A stretch of 24,187 nucleotides of DNA. Source: an uncultured Candidatus Melainabacteria bacterium. GTDB lineage: Bacteria; Cyanobacteriota; Vampirovibrionia; Gastranaerophilales; Gastranaerophilaceae. The notes beneath the pieces are model-generated. The model did not search any database and had not been told where the DNA came from. It saw nothing but the letters and a program-made list of their open reading frames with translations. The DNA is taken from NCBI GenBank assembly GCA_934754775.1, contig CAKVIM010000021.1:1-24187 (forward strand), in the 5' to 3' direction. Both the position numbers and the translations under genes were made by a program. Shown here piece after piece: positions 8,957 to 16,039 of the stretch (its first letter is position 1; each line of letters starts with the position of its first letter).

Positions 8957-10135
8957 ATGAGAAAAAGCATATGTCTTTTACCACTTGCACTCGGCACGCT
9001 AGGATTAGGCTTAACCGAATACGTAATGATGGGTATTCTTCCGGATACAGCGAATTCTATGCATGTTTCAATCCCGGCTGCGGGTAATTTTATATCATTT
9101 TACGCACTGGGAGTTGTTTTTGGTGCGATTATGCTTGTTATAATTGCAAGAACGAAGCCGCTTAAGACAATTCTTTTGTGGCTGATGGGAATATATACTG
9201 TTGCAAATCTTTCCACTGCATTTGTCAATAATTATCATGCATTTTGTACGATACGCTTTATAGCAGGGCTTCCGCACGGAGCATTTTTTAGCGTAGGGGC
9301 AATTGCGGCAGGTAAACTTTGCGAAAAAGGCAAAGAAAATCAAGCCGTTGCGACAATGATTGCCGGAATGACGATTGCCAATCTTCTTGGCATACCTTTG
9401 GGTACATTAATAAGCCATAATATAAGTTGGAGATTAACCTTTTTACTTATCGGACTTTTTGGCTTTTTGATTTTATATTCGATTCAAAAACTTGTACCGA
9501 CCTTAAAACCTCTGCCTGATACCGGCTTCCGTGGCCAATTTAAATTTCTTAAATCCTTAGCACCTTGGTTGTTAATCTTAGCTGTAATAATGGGAAATGG
9601 TGGAATTTTCTGTTGGTACAGTTATATAAATCCTTTATTGGTAAACGTATCGGGAATATATTCTAAATATGTTTCGCTCATAATGGTACTTGCGGGTGCA
9701 GGCATGTGCATAGGAAACTTTTTAGGTGGAAAACTTTCTGATAAATTTTCTCCTGCGATTGTTGCAAGTTTGACTCAATTATCAGCTTGTTTTGCACTTA
9801 TTATAATCTTCTTTTTTGCACAAAACCCGTTTGTTTCAATATCAGCAATGGTTATTTGTACAGGATGCCTTTTTGCAGTGTCAGCTCCGCAACAAGTTCT
9901 TTTGATTGAAAACGCTAAAGGTGGAGAAATGCTAGGTGCATCTTTTTCGCAAATATCTTTTAACCTAGGTAATGCTCTAGGGGCATTCGTTGGTGGAATC
10001 CCGATTGAACACGGATACTCATACCAATATACAACAGTTCCGGGAGCATTCTTTGCATTTTTGGGGTTCGGACTTTTATATTATTTCCACAAAAGATATG
10101 TAGTTTCGAATAAAAATATACAAAATTTTAAATAG
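8957..10135 (+). CDS. araJ: AraJ-like MFS transporter
   Basis: A 392-aa, 12-helix major facilitator of the DHA1 drug/sugar efflux type. I recognise E. coli AraJ-like stretches along its length: the N-terminal LALGTLGLGLTEYVMMG, GLPHGAFFSVGAI, the antiporter motif C region GMTIANLLGIPLGT, SWRLTFLLIG, and late ENAKGGEMLGASFSQISFNL (in AraJ, LLQNAKGGELLGA). The reading frame runs back to 8900, but that ATG lies inside the preceding terminator. The ATG at 8957 starts at the first membrane helix and has AAGAGA just upstream, so I prefer it. AraJ's true substrate is not firmly known; arabinose or sugar-derivative efflux has been proposed. No sugar-metabolism genes are nearby. Confidence 0.88.
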   Translation: MRKSICLLPLALGTLGLGLTEYVMMGILPDTANSMHVSIPAAGNFISFYALGVVFGAIMLVIIARTKPLKTILLWLMGIYTVANLSTAFVNNYHAFCTIRFIAGLPHGAFFSVGAIAAGKLCEKGKENQAVATMIAGMTIANLLGIPLGTLISHNISWRLTFLLIGLFGFLILYSIQKLVPTLKPLPDTGFRGQFKFLKSLAPWLLILAVIMGNGGIFCWYSYINPLLVNVSGIYSKYVSLIMVLAGAGMCIGNFLGGKLSDKFSPAIVASLTQLSACFALIIIFFFAQNPFVSISAMVICTGCLFAVSAPQQVLLIENAKGGEMLGASFSQISFNLGNALGAFVGGIPIEHGYSYQYTTVPGAFFAFLGFGLLYYFHKRYVVSNKNIQNFK

Positions 10136-10178
10136 TTGTTACAATTCTTAATATAACAAATAAAATTAAGCAATTATT

Positions 10179-10202
10179 TCAAGAATATACACTTTATATA
10201 TA
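10179..10202 (+). promoter_or_regulatory. Shared upstream box, copy 1
   Basis: A 24-nt AT-rich sequence (TCAAGAATATACACTT then TATATATA) matches the minus-strand sequence 12388-12365 with one mismatch. It lies 14 nt before the ATG of the CHAP-like gene. The ribosome site (10204-10209) begins directly after it, so the TATATA end cannot be the -10 of a transcript carrying that site. The -10 may be TATACA at 10186-10191. Confidence 0.5.
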
Positions 10203-10216
10203 TAAGGAGTATAATT

Positions 10217-11014
10217 ATGTATAACTGTAGTTTCAACTACACGCCCCAATATACTAATGCATTTTTGAACATAGGCGGTCAAAATATTTTTGGTGCTCCT
10301 TTAAATTCGTGGAGTTTGAATAGCACAATAAATAGTGCGTTTACAGGCCCTGTTTTACCAGATTTTACAAAATTTATCAATAATATGCCATTATTTAATT
10401 TCACATCGGCAAATTCAAATGTTTTAGGCTCAGCACAATATTCATTGTTCAAGATACCGGCGTTTAATTTCAGTACGCCACAGCTTGATTTTAAGTTTAG
10501 TTTACCAAAATTTAACTTCTCAAACGTATTCTCAATGCCGAAGTTGGATTCAATGCAATCTACAGAACAAACAACGCTTAAAGTAGGTAATTTCGATTTG
10601 GCGTATTGGGAGAAACAGGGTTATAACAAAAAAATGGGTAAGAAATTAGCAGAAGATGCAGTTGCTCATTGCAAGTTTAAAGCTGATGCTGGCTGTGTCG
10701 GATATACCAGAAGAACAATTAACAGGTTATATGGTACAAATTTCACGAATGCAGGGAAAGCTTATCTATTTGGGAAAACGATATTATCACGTCCGGAATT
10801 GGCGGGTAAATTTAAAAAGATAAACAAGGCCGATATTGCAAAATATGGCGTTCCTGATGGTGCAATTGTTTTATACAACCCAGGTTCTCGAGGTTTAACT
10901 AAGGGAGCTGCTGCAAGATGTGGTCACGGTGGCATTGCTTATAATAATGTAACTTATTCAGATGTTAAATTTGGACACATAGAAACTTGCTCGGAGATTT
11001 GGATACCGGTATAA
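10217..11014 (+). CDS. CHAP/NlpC-like Cys-His hydrolase-type protein (265 aa)
   Basis: Residues 1-120 are low-complexity, rich in Asn, Phe, Ser and Pro, with repeated FNF/FSxP elements (PAFNFSTP, LPKFNFSN), and have no clear signal peptide. Residues 120-265 look like a papain-fold peptidoglycan amidase of the CHAP/NlpC type: C160 in AGCVGYTRRTINRLYG as nucleophile, H237 in ARCGHGGIAY as base, and a possible third residue at E256 (GHIETCS). Such enzymes cleave peptidoglycan cross-links or stem peptides, but catalysis is unproven here and this could be a non-enzymatic structural relative. The start is firm: AAGGAG lies 7 nt before the ATG. The upstream box is shared with the gene at 11817-12323. 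Confidence 0.65.
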   Translation: MYNCSFNYTPQYTNAFLNIGGQNIFGAPLNSWSLNSTINSAFTGPVLPDFTKFINNMPLFNFTSANSNVLGSAQYSLFKIPAFNFSTPQLDFKFSLPKFNFSNVFSMPKLDSMQSTEQTTLKVGNFDLAYWEKQGYNKKMGKKLAEDAVAHCKFKADAGCVGYTRRTINRLYGTNFTNAGKAYLFGKTILSRPELAGKFKKINKADIAKYGVPDGAIVLYNPGSRGLTKGAAARCGHGGIAYNNVTYSDVKFGHIETCSEIWIPV

Positions 11015-11052
11015 TTTGGTTGAATGATTAGCACCCTTACGAGCTGAGACCT

Positions 11053-11067
11053 CACCCGCATTCGTAA
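11053..11067 (-). repeat. Fragment of the dispersed GC-rich repeat
   Basis: CACCCGCATTCGTAA is the reverse complement of the core at 18876-18890 and 22854-22868. Only this part of the long repeat is clear, and neighbouring bases (11033-11075) are loosely similar. It lies between the convergent CHAP-like and LuxR-type genes. Confidence 0.5.
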
Positions 11068-11087
11068 CGTTCGCTGTAAAAGGACAC

Positions 11088-11128
11088 ATGGTTTGATTAT
11101 TTAAGACAGATGGTTTGATTATTTGAGA
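11088..11128 (+). repeat. Two tandem copies of a 22-nt unit
   Basis: ATGGTTTGATTATTT is repeated at 11088 and 11110, followed each time by RAGA. The spacing is 22 nt, about two helical turns. It lies between convergent genes; function unknown. Confidence 0.6.
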
Positions 11129-11186
11129 AAGTTTATTTTTGATTTTAGAAAAAATCACTTTGATTTAGTATATACTTTTTCTATAA

Positions 11187-11396
11187 TCATATCTCAAAAT
11201 TCTTATAAATTTTGAGATATTTTACAACTGCTAGTATGCGATTATTTACACCGAGTTTTTGAAAAATTGATGCAACATGAACTTTAGCCGTAGAAATGCT
11301 AATATTCAAAGTCTGAGCAATTTGTGTATTGGAATTACCTAAACAAATCAATTGCAATATTTCAGTTTCTCTTTTAGTAAATACAGGTTGTTTCAT
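11187..11396 (-). CDS. Minimal LuxR-type HTH protein (69 aa)
   Basis: Nearly the whole protein is a LuxR/GerE tetrahelical DNA-binding domain: FTKRETEILQLICLG, then NTQIAQTLNISISTAKVHV with the recognition helix, then IFQKLGVNNRILAVVKYL. No receiver, autoinducer or PAS domain precedes it, so it resembles GerE-like stand-alone regulators. The initiation signal is weak: an AGGAG lies about 19 nt upstream of the ATG, too far to be ideal. Its last codons and stop lie within a perfect 13-bp inverted repeat (11189-11220). The next gene, also minus-strand, ends 45 nt upstream. Binding as a dimer is family knowledge; targets are unknown. Confidence 0.82.
   Translation of the reverse strand: MKQPVFTKRETEILQLICLGNSNTQIAQTLNISISTAKVHVASIFQKLGVNNRILAVVKYLKIYKNFEI
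11189..11220. repeat. Perfect 13-bp inverted repeat over the 3' end of the LuxR-type gene
   Basis: Arms at 11189-11201 and 11208-11220 (AATTTTGAGATAT and its complement) enclose a 6-nt loop. The arms encode the end of the protein on the minus strand. No T-run follows on either strand, so it is not a typical terminator. It could be an mRNA-stabilising hairpin or a protein-binding site. Confidence 0.6.
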
Positions 11397-11441
11397 TAAT
11401 ATAAAAAATAATAAACTCCTAAGCTTTTAAGCAAGTGAATT

Positions 11442-11738
11442 TCATTCATCAACTGATGGTAAAGATTCATACTCTATTGCACCATCAAGCACCTTACGGA
11501 TGGTATCGTATAATTTATCATTCATGGCAGGTTCTCTAATGCCATACATTGCCATATCATATCTATGTGTAATTGCCATTCTGATCTTATCTTCGTCCCA
11601 ACCTTTGTAATGTCGTTGGGTAATGACCCGCTCTTTTATGTCAAGCAATTCTTTTACCAACCATGCTTCTGATTTTTTACCTGTATATCTGGAAATTATT
11701 TTATCAAGATATTTTTCGTAAGATTCTTTGTATTTCAT
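11442..11738 (-). CDS. Hypothetical protein (98 aa)
   Basis: Not recognised. A soluble, charged, probably all-helical protein (MKYKESYEKYLDKIISRYTG..., WLVKELLDIKERV, WDEDKIRMAITHRYDMAM) with an acidic C-terminus ESLPSVDE. No signal peptide or membrane helix. AGGAA sits 6 nt before the ATG, supporting coding. It probably shares a transcript with the LuxR-type gene 45 nt downstream. Nothing in the sequence gives a function. Confidence 0.72.
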   Translation of the reverse strand: MKYKESYEKYLDKIISRYTGKKSEAWLVKELLDIKERVITQRHYKGWDEDKIRMAITHRYDMAMYGIREPAMNDKLYDTIRKVLDGAIEYESLPSVDE

Positions 11739-11816
11739 CGTCAGTTCCTATTTTAAATAAAATTGCAATACTTAAATATAGTCAAATTATACAATAAGGC
11801 TGTGCAATATGGAATA

Positions 11817-12323
11817 TCACTTATCTTTCTTCACAAAAGCATAAGTAATTGCTGCGCCAACGACTGCCAAGCCGGCTGCGATTCCTGCAACTTTGGCGGT
11901 TCTGCCGATATTTTTATCTACTTCAGGACGAGTGTCTTCGTATGTTTGAGTAACTTCGTAATCTCTATTGTATGGTTGGTAAGTGTTTGTATTTGGATAA
12001 TATCCTGTTGCTGGAACGTAGCCTGTGTTATAACCCGCATAACCGTTATAATATGGAGCATAACCATTGTATGGCAAATAACCGTTGCAAGGAACATAAC
12101 CGTTCGGATAAACTCCGTAGCCGGCATAGTTCATTGCAATTGCAGGAGTATTGTAATTATCATAATAAGTATTATTCACAACAGTTCCTTGAACTGGTTC
12201 AACTTTGTTGTTATCTTTTACAGTTGTTGTGTAAGTGTAATTTGAAGCTGCTAAACAAGAAGGCATTGACAAGAATGATACAACTAAAACTGATGCTACT
12301 AAACTTTTTAATGATTTTTTCAT
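11817..12323 (-). CDS. Secreted Tyr/Asn/Gly/Pro-rich protein with C-terminal hydrophobic segment
   Basis: A 168-aa protein. It has an N-terminal signal peptide (KKSLKSLVASVLVVSFLS, likely cut after CLA at about 25). The middle, about 45-120, is low-complexity with irregular repeats of Tyr-Asn-Gly-Tyr and Pro (YPNGYVPCNGYLPYNGY, YAPYYNGYAGYNTGY). A glycine/alanine-rich hydrophobic segment (about 142-163, VAGIAAGLAVVGAAITYAFV) precedes a Lys-rich end. This suggests an envelope protein with an exposed sticky or flexible region and a C-terminal anchor. AGGAG sits 8-9 nt before the ATG. The upstream box is shared with the CHAP-like gene. An overlapping plus-strand frame is only a shadow of this biased composition. 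Role unknown; adhesin or surface-layer component are guesses. Confidence 0.78.
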   Translation of the reverse strand: MKKSLKSLVASVLVVSFLSMPSCLAASNYTYTTTVKDNNKVEPVQGTVVNNTYYDNYNTPAIAMNYAGYGVYPNGYVPCNGYLPYNGYAPYYNGYAGYNTGYVPATGYYPNTNTYQPYNRDYEVTQTYEDTRPEVDKNIGRTAKVAGIAAGLAVVGAAITYAFVKKDK

Positions 12324-12364
12324 ATTCCATATCTCCTATTTTGGGGTAAATGCTTTTTGTATAC

Positions 12365-12388
12365 TATATATAAAGTTTATATTCTTGA
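12365..12388 (-). promoter_or_regulatory. Shared upstream box, copy 2
   Basis: Read on the minus strand this matches 10179-10202 with one change (AATATAAACTT for AATATACACTT). It ends 41 nt before the ATG of the Tyr-rich secreted protein. The surrounding gap 12324-12561 otherwise holds only AT-rich sequence and the terminator at 12491. Confidence 0.5.
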
Positions 12389-12490
12389 TACGATTTCAAT
12401 TCTTTGTAAAATTTTAATATTTTTTTAATGTTGCATTTTGGGATTTTATCAGCCTTTATACTTATGTAACGAAATTGAAAAACTCTATGT

Positions 12491-12536
12491 TCAAAAAACG
12501 CCTTAATATATTAAGTTACATTAAGACGTTTTTTGA
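12491..12536 (-). terminator. Terminator of the 930-aa gene (symmetric)
   Basis: Arms of 16 nt (12492-12507, core AAAAAACGCCTTAAT, and 12520-12535) pair with a single G-U, and the outer T-A adds one pair. On the minus strand the second arm ends in GGCGTTTTTTG, and the plus strand also ends in T-rich sequence. It lies 26 nt past the stop of the 930-aa gene. The palindrome CTTAATATATTAAG (12502-12515) overlaps one arm and the loop. Confidence 0.75.
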
Positions 12537-12561
12537 CTTTTTGAAAAATATCATTATATAT

Positions 12562-15354
12562 CTAAACTTCTTCCACCTTAAATCCGCTTTGGATTTCTTC
12601 TTCGGCTAATACGATTATATCAGGAAGTGGTTCTGATAGCATTCTGTATAGAACCAAGCGGAAGTGTTTTGGGCAAAGCAGAGCGACTTTTTTGTTTGTA
12701 ATCTGCTGTGCTTTTAGAATTTGCGTACCGATTTCTTGGATAAAATCTTCTTTTTGAGCTTCATCAAGCGCAAATTTCAGACCGCTTCCACTTCTTCCAT
12801 CTTCTTCAAATCCGACATCAGAAAGAGTTTTTATCCATTCTTTAGAAAGTTTTGTTGCATAAATGACTTTATCTTTATCAATATTCTGACTGCAAATTTG
12901 TAGAGCCAAATCCGAACGCAATTGTTCAGAAAGATATTCAGGCTTTTTGTTTTCTCTTGCGTGGTAGCTTAATCTTTCAACGATATAAGGTGCGTCTTTT
13001 ATTGAAACTCGTTCTCTGATTAGGTTTACAAACACATCTCGAATATCTTCAATATCAAGTCGGCTCAAAAGTGTTTCAACAAGTTTTGGATTTGTAGCCT
13101 TTACTATTTCCAAATATTTTTCAACATCGGCATTCACCAAGATTTTGTCGACATATTGAATGTAAATATTTTCTTCGTGCTTAATTATTACATCTTCCGG
13201 TAACATGTAATTCAAGCCTTTTGCGTCAGTTTCATTCACCCAATAGCATTGTTCATTATCAAAACTGCTTCCGAAAATAAAATCTTCAGGATAGTCTTTG
13301 CGTTTTGCTTCCCAGTCATAATCTTTGACCATAACTTTATTTGGGTAAACGTAACCGCTTGCAACTCGTGAACCTCTTATTGATATAGCATATTCTTTTT
13401 CTTCAAGTTTTTTACAATCTACAATTCTTACATTAGGTATAATGTACCCCAATGTATCGGTTAATCTCTGACGTATTGCTATATTTTTGGCTAAAAATGA
13501 ACTACTTTGGTCAGGATCAATAATGCACATGAGTCCATCTCCTACTGATAAGCATAAAACATCAGCACCAAGGCGTCCATACATTTTATCAGTGTTGGTT
13601 AAATCTCTCATTTCATTTGAGACTTCTTCCAACTCATTTTCATATTTTTTAATCTTGTAAACAGTTATTAAATAATACGCAATTCCTGCAATAACAACCA
13701 ATGCTATTATTCCGATAAAAATCGGCAAAATATTGGCTTTCAGAATTAGCATAATTTTCATTATATTCGCACCTTGCAATCGCCAAACGATTCTTAATAT
13801 TTTTGCAACAATACCTAATGTTACTAAAGCTATTGCACATTTGCTGACAAGTTTTGTAAATCTTGAATTTTTATTGGAAGGTGTTAAGCCATAAATTTCT
13901 CTTATTGCATTTATATCATTCTTTGACAAATCAAGAACTTTATATTGATGCGGTATGCACATTATGTCCATTGTATTTTGATTTTGAGGAACACCAAATG
14001 CAATTCCGATACAATGCAACATTGTATGGAATACTTGATTATCGGTTGATGTTATCTTGCCTTTTTTATCAACTTGTAATCCAATTGTAATTTCTGCACT
14101 AAAAAGCATATTGGTATCAGTATAATCAAATCGGCAAGAGCCAAGAGGCTTACTGTCTATCATTTCCCAAGCAATATTGATATTAGAATTCATAATATCA
14201 TTTGTTATTTCGTATGTGATTTTATTATCAATTGCCGATAACCAAGTTTTAAATGCAGTATTTATCATTTTCTTGTACTTGTTTTGGATAGATTCATTAT
14301 GCACAAAATCAATATGAGCAATATACACTTTCAAATGATTAGTTTCCCACTTGGGTTGAGTCGATGGAGAAACTTTTTGTGTATGTTGTTCTACTTTATC
14401 GATACTTGAATTAGCTAAGGCTTTGTCCATAATTTCTTTTGGAATAGCATTTTTGCTATATAAGTTTTCTAATGCATCTTTGTAACATTTTTCTACATTT
14501 TGTTCGATTTTGTCTAATATTTCTTTTTGTTCTAAATTTCTTTCAAACACTTCTTTTCCAACTTGAAAAATTGTAAATGCAATGTTCTGTAAAATATTGT
14601 CCCAATATCCTTGTGGCACTTGAGATTGTATCAAGTTGCAAGATTTATTAAATGTCCATTCTGCAATAACTTGTACAAGTATAATTGCATCCTTTTCCTT
14701 TAATTCGCCTTCCTTAGCAAGTGTTTCACCTGACATTAAAGCAAAATTATAAAGGGTGTCGGCAAGATACTGTTTGTTTTCTTTGCTAAACTCTTTTGGC
14801 ACAATTTCTTGCGCTTGCTCTTTCATGCTTTGCGCAAATGCTTGGTAGTCAAAATCAGCACAAGATTTATTAGCTTCTTCCGCCATATCATCGATATTAG
14901 AATACGTTAAAGCTTCTGCCATAACGTCTTCTGACATAGCATTTTTGCTCTGCAACTCGTCTAGGGTTGATTTGTAGCATTTGTTTACATGATGTTCAAT
15001 TGCAGTCAACATATCTTCCTGTGAGATATTTCTTTCAAAAGATTGTCTGCCGACTTCAAAAACCGTAAATGCGATTTTTTGCAGAATATTATCCCAACAG
15101 TTTTTTGGGACTTGTGAGCGAATCAAATCACAAGATTTGTGAAATGTCCATTCTGAAACAATTTGAGTTAAAGATATAGCTTGCTCGTCTTCCAAATCAT
15201 ATTGTTTAACAAGTACCTCACCTGACATCAACGCAAAATTGTAGAGTGTATTTAGAAGATACGTTTTATCTTCTTCGCTAAACTCTTGTGGCACAAGGTC
15301 TTGTGCTTGCTCTTTCATGCTTTCTGCAAATGCTTTGTAGTCAAAATTTGTCAT
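12562..15354 (-). CDS. Multidomain membrane protein: duplicated helical domain, degenerate matrixin-like domain, FlhA C-terminal domain
   Basis: A 930-aa protein. Two tandem copies of an unknown helical domain (about 1-155 and 167-317) each start FDYxAFAxSMKEQAQ and contain W-x-F-x-KSC and SQVP. Residues 338-490 resemble a matrixin metallopeptidase: HLKVYIAHIDF, AFKTWLSA, then H443-T-M-L-H447-CIG and a Met-turn DIM465C, then LSKNDINAIREIYG. The expected motif HExxHxxGxxH has lost Glu (T444) and the third His (F453), so it is probably inactive. Hydrophobic segments lie at about 503-522 and 542-567, followed by a charged linker. Residues 592-930 match the FlhA cytoplasmic domain (RLGADVLCLSVG, TLGYIIP, YAISIRGSRVASGYVYP, DIRDVFVNLIRERVSIKD, late PDIIVLAEEEI). 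AGGAA lies before the ATG; the 189-aa paralogue ends 47 nt upstream, a likely operon. Topology and function unproven. Confidence 0.88.
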   Translation of the reverse strand: MTNFDYKAFAESMKEQAQDLVPQEFSEEDKTYLLNTLYNFALMSGEVLVKQYDLEDEQAISLTQIVSEWTFHKSCDLIRSQVPKNCWDNILQKIAFTVFEVGRQSFERNISQEDMLTAIEHHVNKCYKSTLDELQSKNAMSEDVMAEALTYSNIDDMAEEANKSCADFDYQAFAQSMKEQAQEIVPKEFSKENKQYLADTLYNFALMSGETLAKEGELKEKDAIILVQVIAEWTFNKSCNLIQSQVPQGYWDNILQNIAFTIFQVGKEVFERNLEQKEILDKIEQNVEKCYKDALENLYSKNAIPKEIMDKALANSSIDKVEQHTQKVSPSTQPKWETNHLKVYIAHIDFVHNESIQNKYKKMINTAFKTWLSAIDNKITYEITNDIMNSNINIAWEMIDSKPLGSCRFDYTDTNMLFSAEITIGLQVDKKGKITSTDNQVFHTMLHCIGIAFGVPQNQNTMDIMCIPHQYKVLDLSKNDINAIREIYGLTPSNKNSRFTKLVSKCAIALVTLGIVAKILRIVWRLQGANIMKIMLILKANILPIFIGIIALVVIAGIAYYLITVYKIKKYENELEEVSNEMRDLTNTDKMYGRLGADVLCLSVGDGLMCIIDPDQSSSFLAKNIAIRQRLTDTLGYIIPNVRIVDCKKLEEKEYAISIRGSRVASGYVYPNKVMVKDYDWEAKRKDYPEDFIFGSSFDNEQCYWVNETDAKGLNYMLPEDVIIKHEENIYIQYVDKILVNADVEKYLEIVKATNPKLVETLLSRLDIEDIRDVFVNLIRERVSIKDAPYIVERLSYHARENKKPEYLSEQLRSDLALQICSQNIDKDKVIYATKLSKEWIKTLSDVGFEEDGRSGSGLKFALDEAQKEDFIQEIGTQILKAQQITNKKVALLCPKHFRLVLYRMLSEPLPDIIVLAEEEIQSGFKVEEV

Positions 15355-15401
15355 GTTTTTGTTCCTTTATGTTTTGTTCTTATTATTTTTGTTGTATTTT
15401 T

Positions 15402-15971
15402 TTAGATATCCCAATCGTCAAAAAAATCGTCATCTTCATCATCTTCAATTACCCAGTTTTTAGGAACATAATCAGGATTTCTTGATTTCATCGTTTCGTC
15501 ATAATTAGAATAAGTTAAAGCTTCTTCTAAAACACTTTCTGATATTGAATTATTACGGCATAATTCTGATAATGATTTTTTATAGGATTTTACAACCTGA
15601 TACTCGATTTTATCCATCAACGGTTCTTCTTCTTCTAGTCCTTCCATAAAAGCCTGTTTGCCTGTTTCGTAGATAACAAATGCAATTTCTCTTAAAATTT
15701 CATCCCAATACTTTCTTGGGACTTGTGAACGAATCAAATCGCAAGACTTATGAACCGTCCATCTTGCAATAAGCAAAACGAGCGTTGCCATATTGTCACC
15801 ATTCAGGTTCTCCAATTCATTTTCAATAAGCCCTTCCCAAGCCAAAATTGCGTTATCATAAACTTTATCGACAACATACTTTTTGTTTTCTTCACTAAAC
15901 TCTTGTGGCACAAGTTCTTGTGCTTGTTTTTTCATGTGTTCTGCAAATTCTCTGTAATCAAAATCTGTCAT
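15402..15971 (-). CDS. Stand-alone helical-domain paralogue with acidic tail (189 aa)
   Basis: A single copy of the domain found twice in the adjacent 930-aa protein: FDYREFAEHMKKQAQELVP, then ARWTVHKSCDLIRSQVP at about 69-85, YWDEILREIAFVIYETGKQAF, and EEALTYSNYDE at about 148-158. The C-terminus is a strongly acidic tail (EDDEDDDFFDDWDI). No signal peptide or membrane helix, so it is probably cytoplasmic. AGGAA lies 5 nt before the ATG. The leader sequence (AGGAACAAAAA) is nearly the same as that of the 930-aa gene, so the duplication includes the translation start region. It may bind the same partner as the fused domains, or the domains themselves. I know no named family for it. Confidence 0.82.
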   Translation of the reverse strand: MTDFDYREFAEHMKKQAQELVPQEFSEENKKYVVDKVYDNAILAWEGLIENELENLNGDNMATLVLLIARWTVHKSCDLIRSQVPRKYWDEILREIAFVIYETGKQAFMEGLEEEEPLMDKIEYQVVKSYKKSLSELCRNNSISESVLEEALTYSNYDETMKSRNPDYVPKNWVIEDDEDDDFFDDWDI

Positions 15972-16000
15972 TTTTGTTCCTTTTTTGCTTTTCTATTGTT

Positions 16001-16031
16001 GTCGTGTTCAATGTCAATTGTTGAACTCGAC
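16001..16031 (+). repeat. GTCGTGTTC hairpin repeat, copy 1
   Basis: Arms GTCGTGTTCAA (16001-16011) and TTGAACTCGAC (16021-16031) have one mismatch and enclose a 9-nt loop containing CAATTG. It is followed by CTAC, as in copies at 19094 and 22888. It lies 30 nt upstream of the 189-aa gene start. Confidence 0.75.
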
Positions 16032-16039
16032 CTACGATG

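Noticed and set aside
11763..12349. 160-aa and 125-aa plus-strand frames opposite the Tyr-rich secreted protein
   Set aside because: They are antisense products of a low-complexity repeat; the minus-strand frame has a signal peptide and a proper AGGAG, the plus-strand ones do not.
12502..12515. CTTAATATATTAAG as an operator
   Set aside because: It is part of the larger terminator hairpin of the 930-aa gene and is easily explained by it.
13885..14340. Active matrixin protease
   Set aside because: The catalytic Glu and the third zinc-binding His are missing in the only plausible motif.
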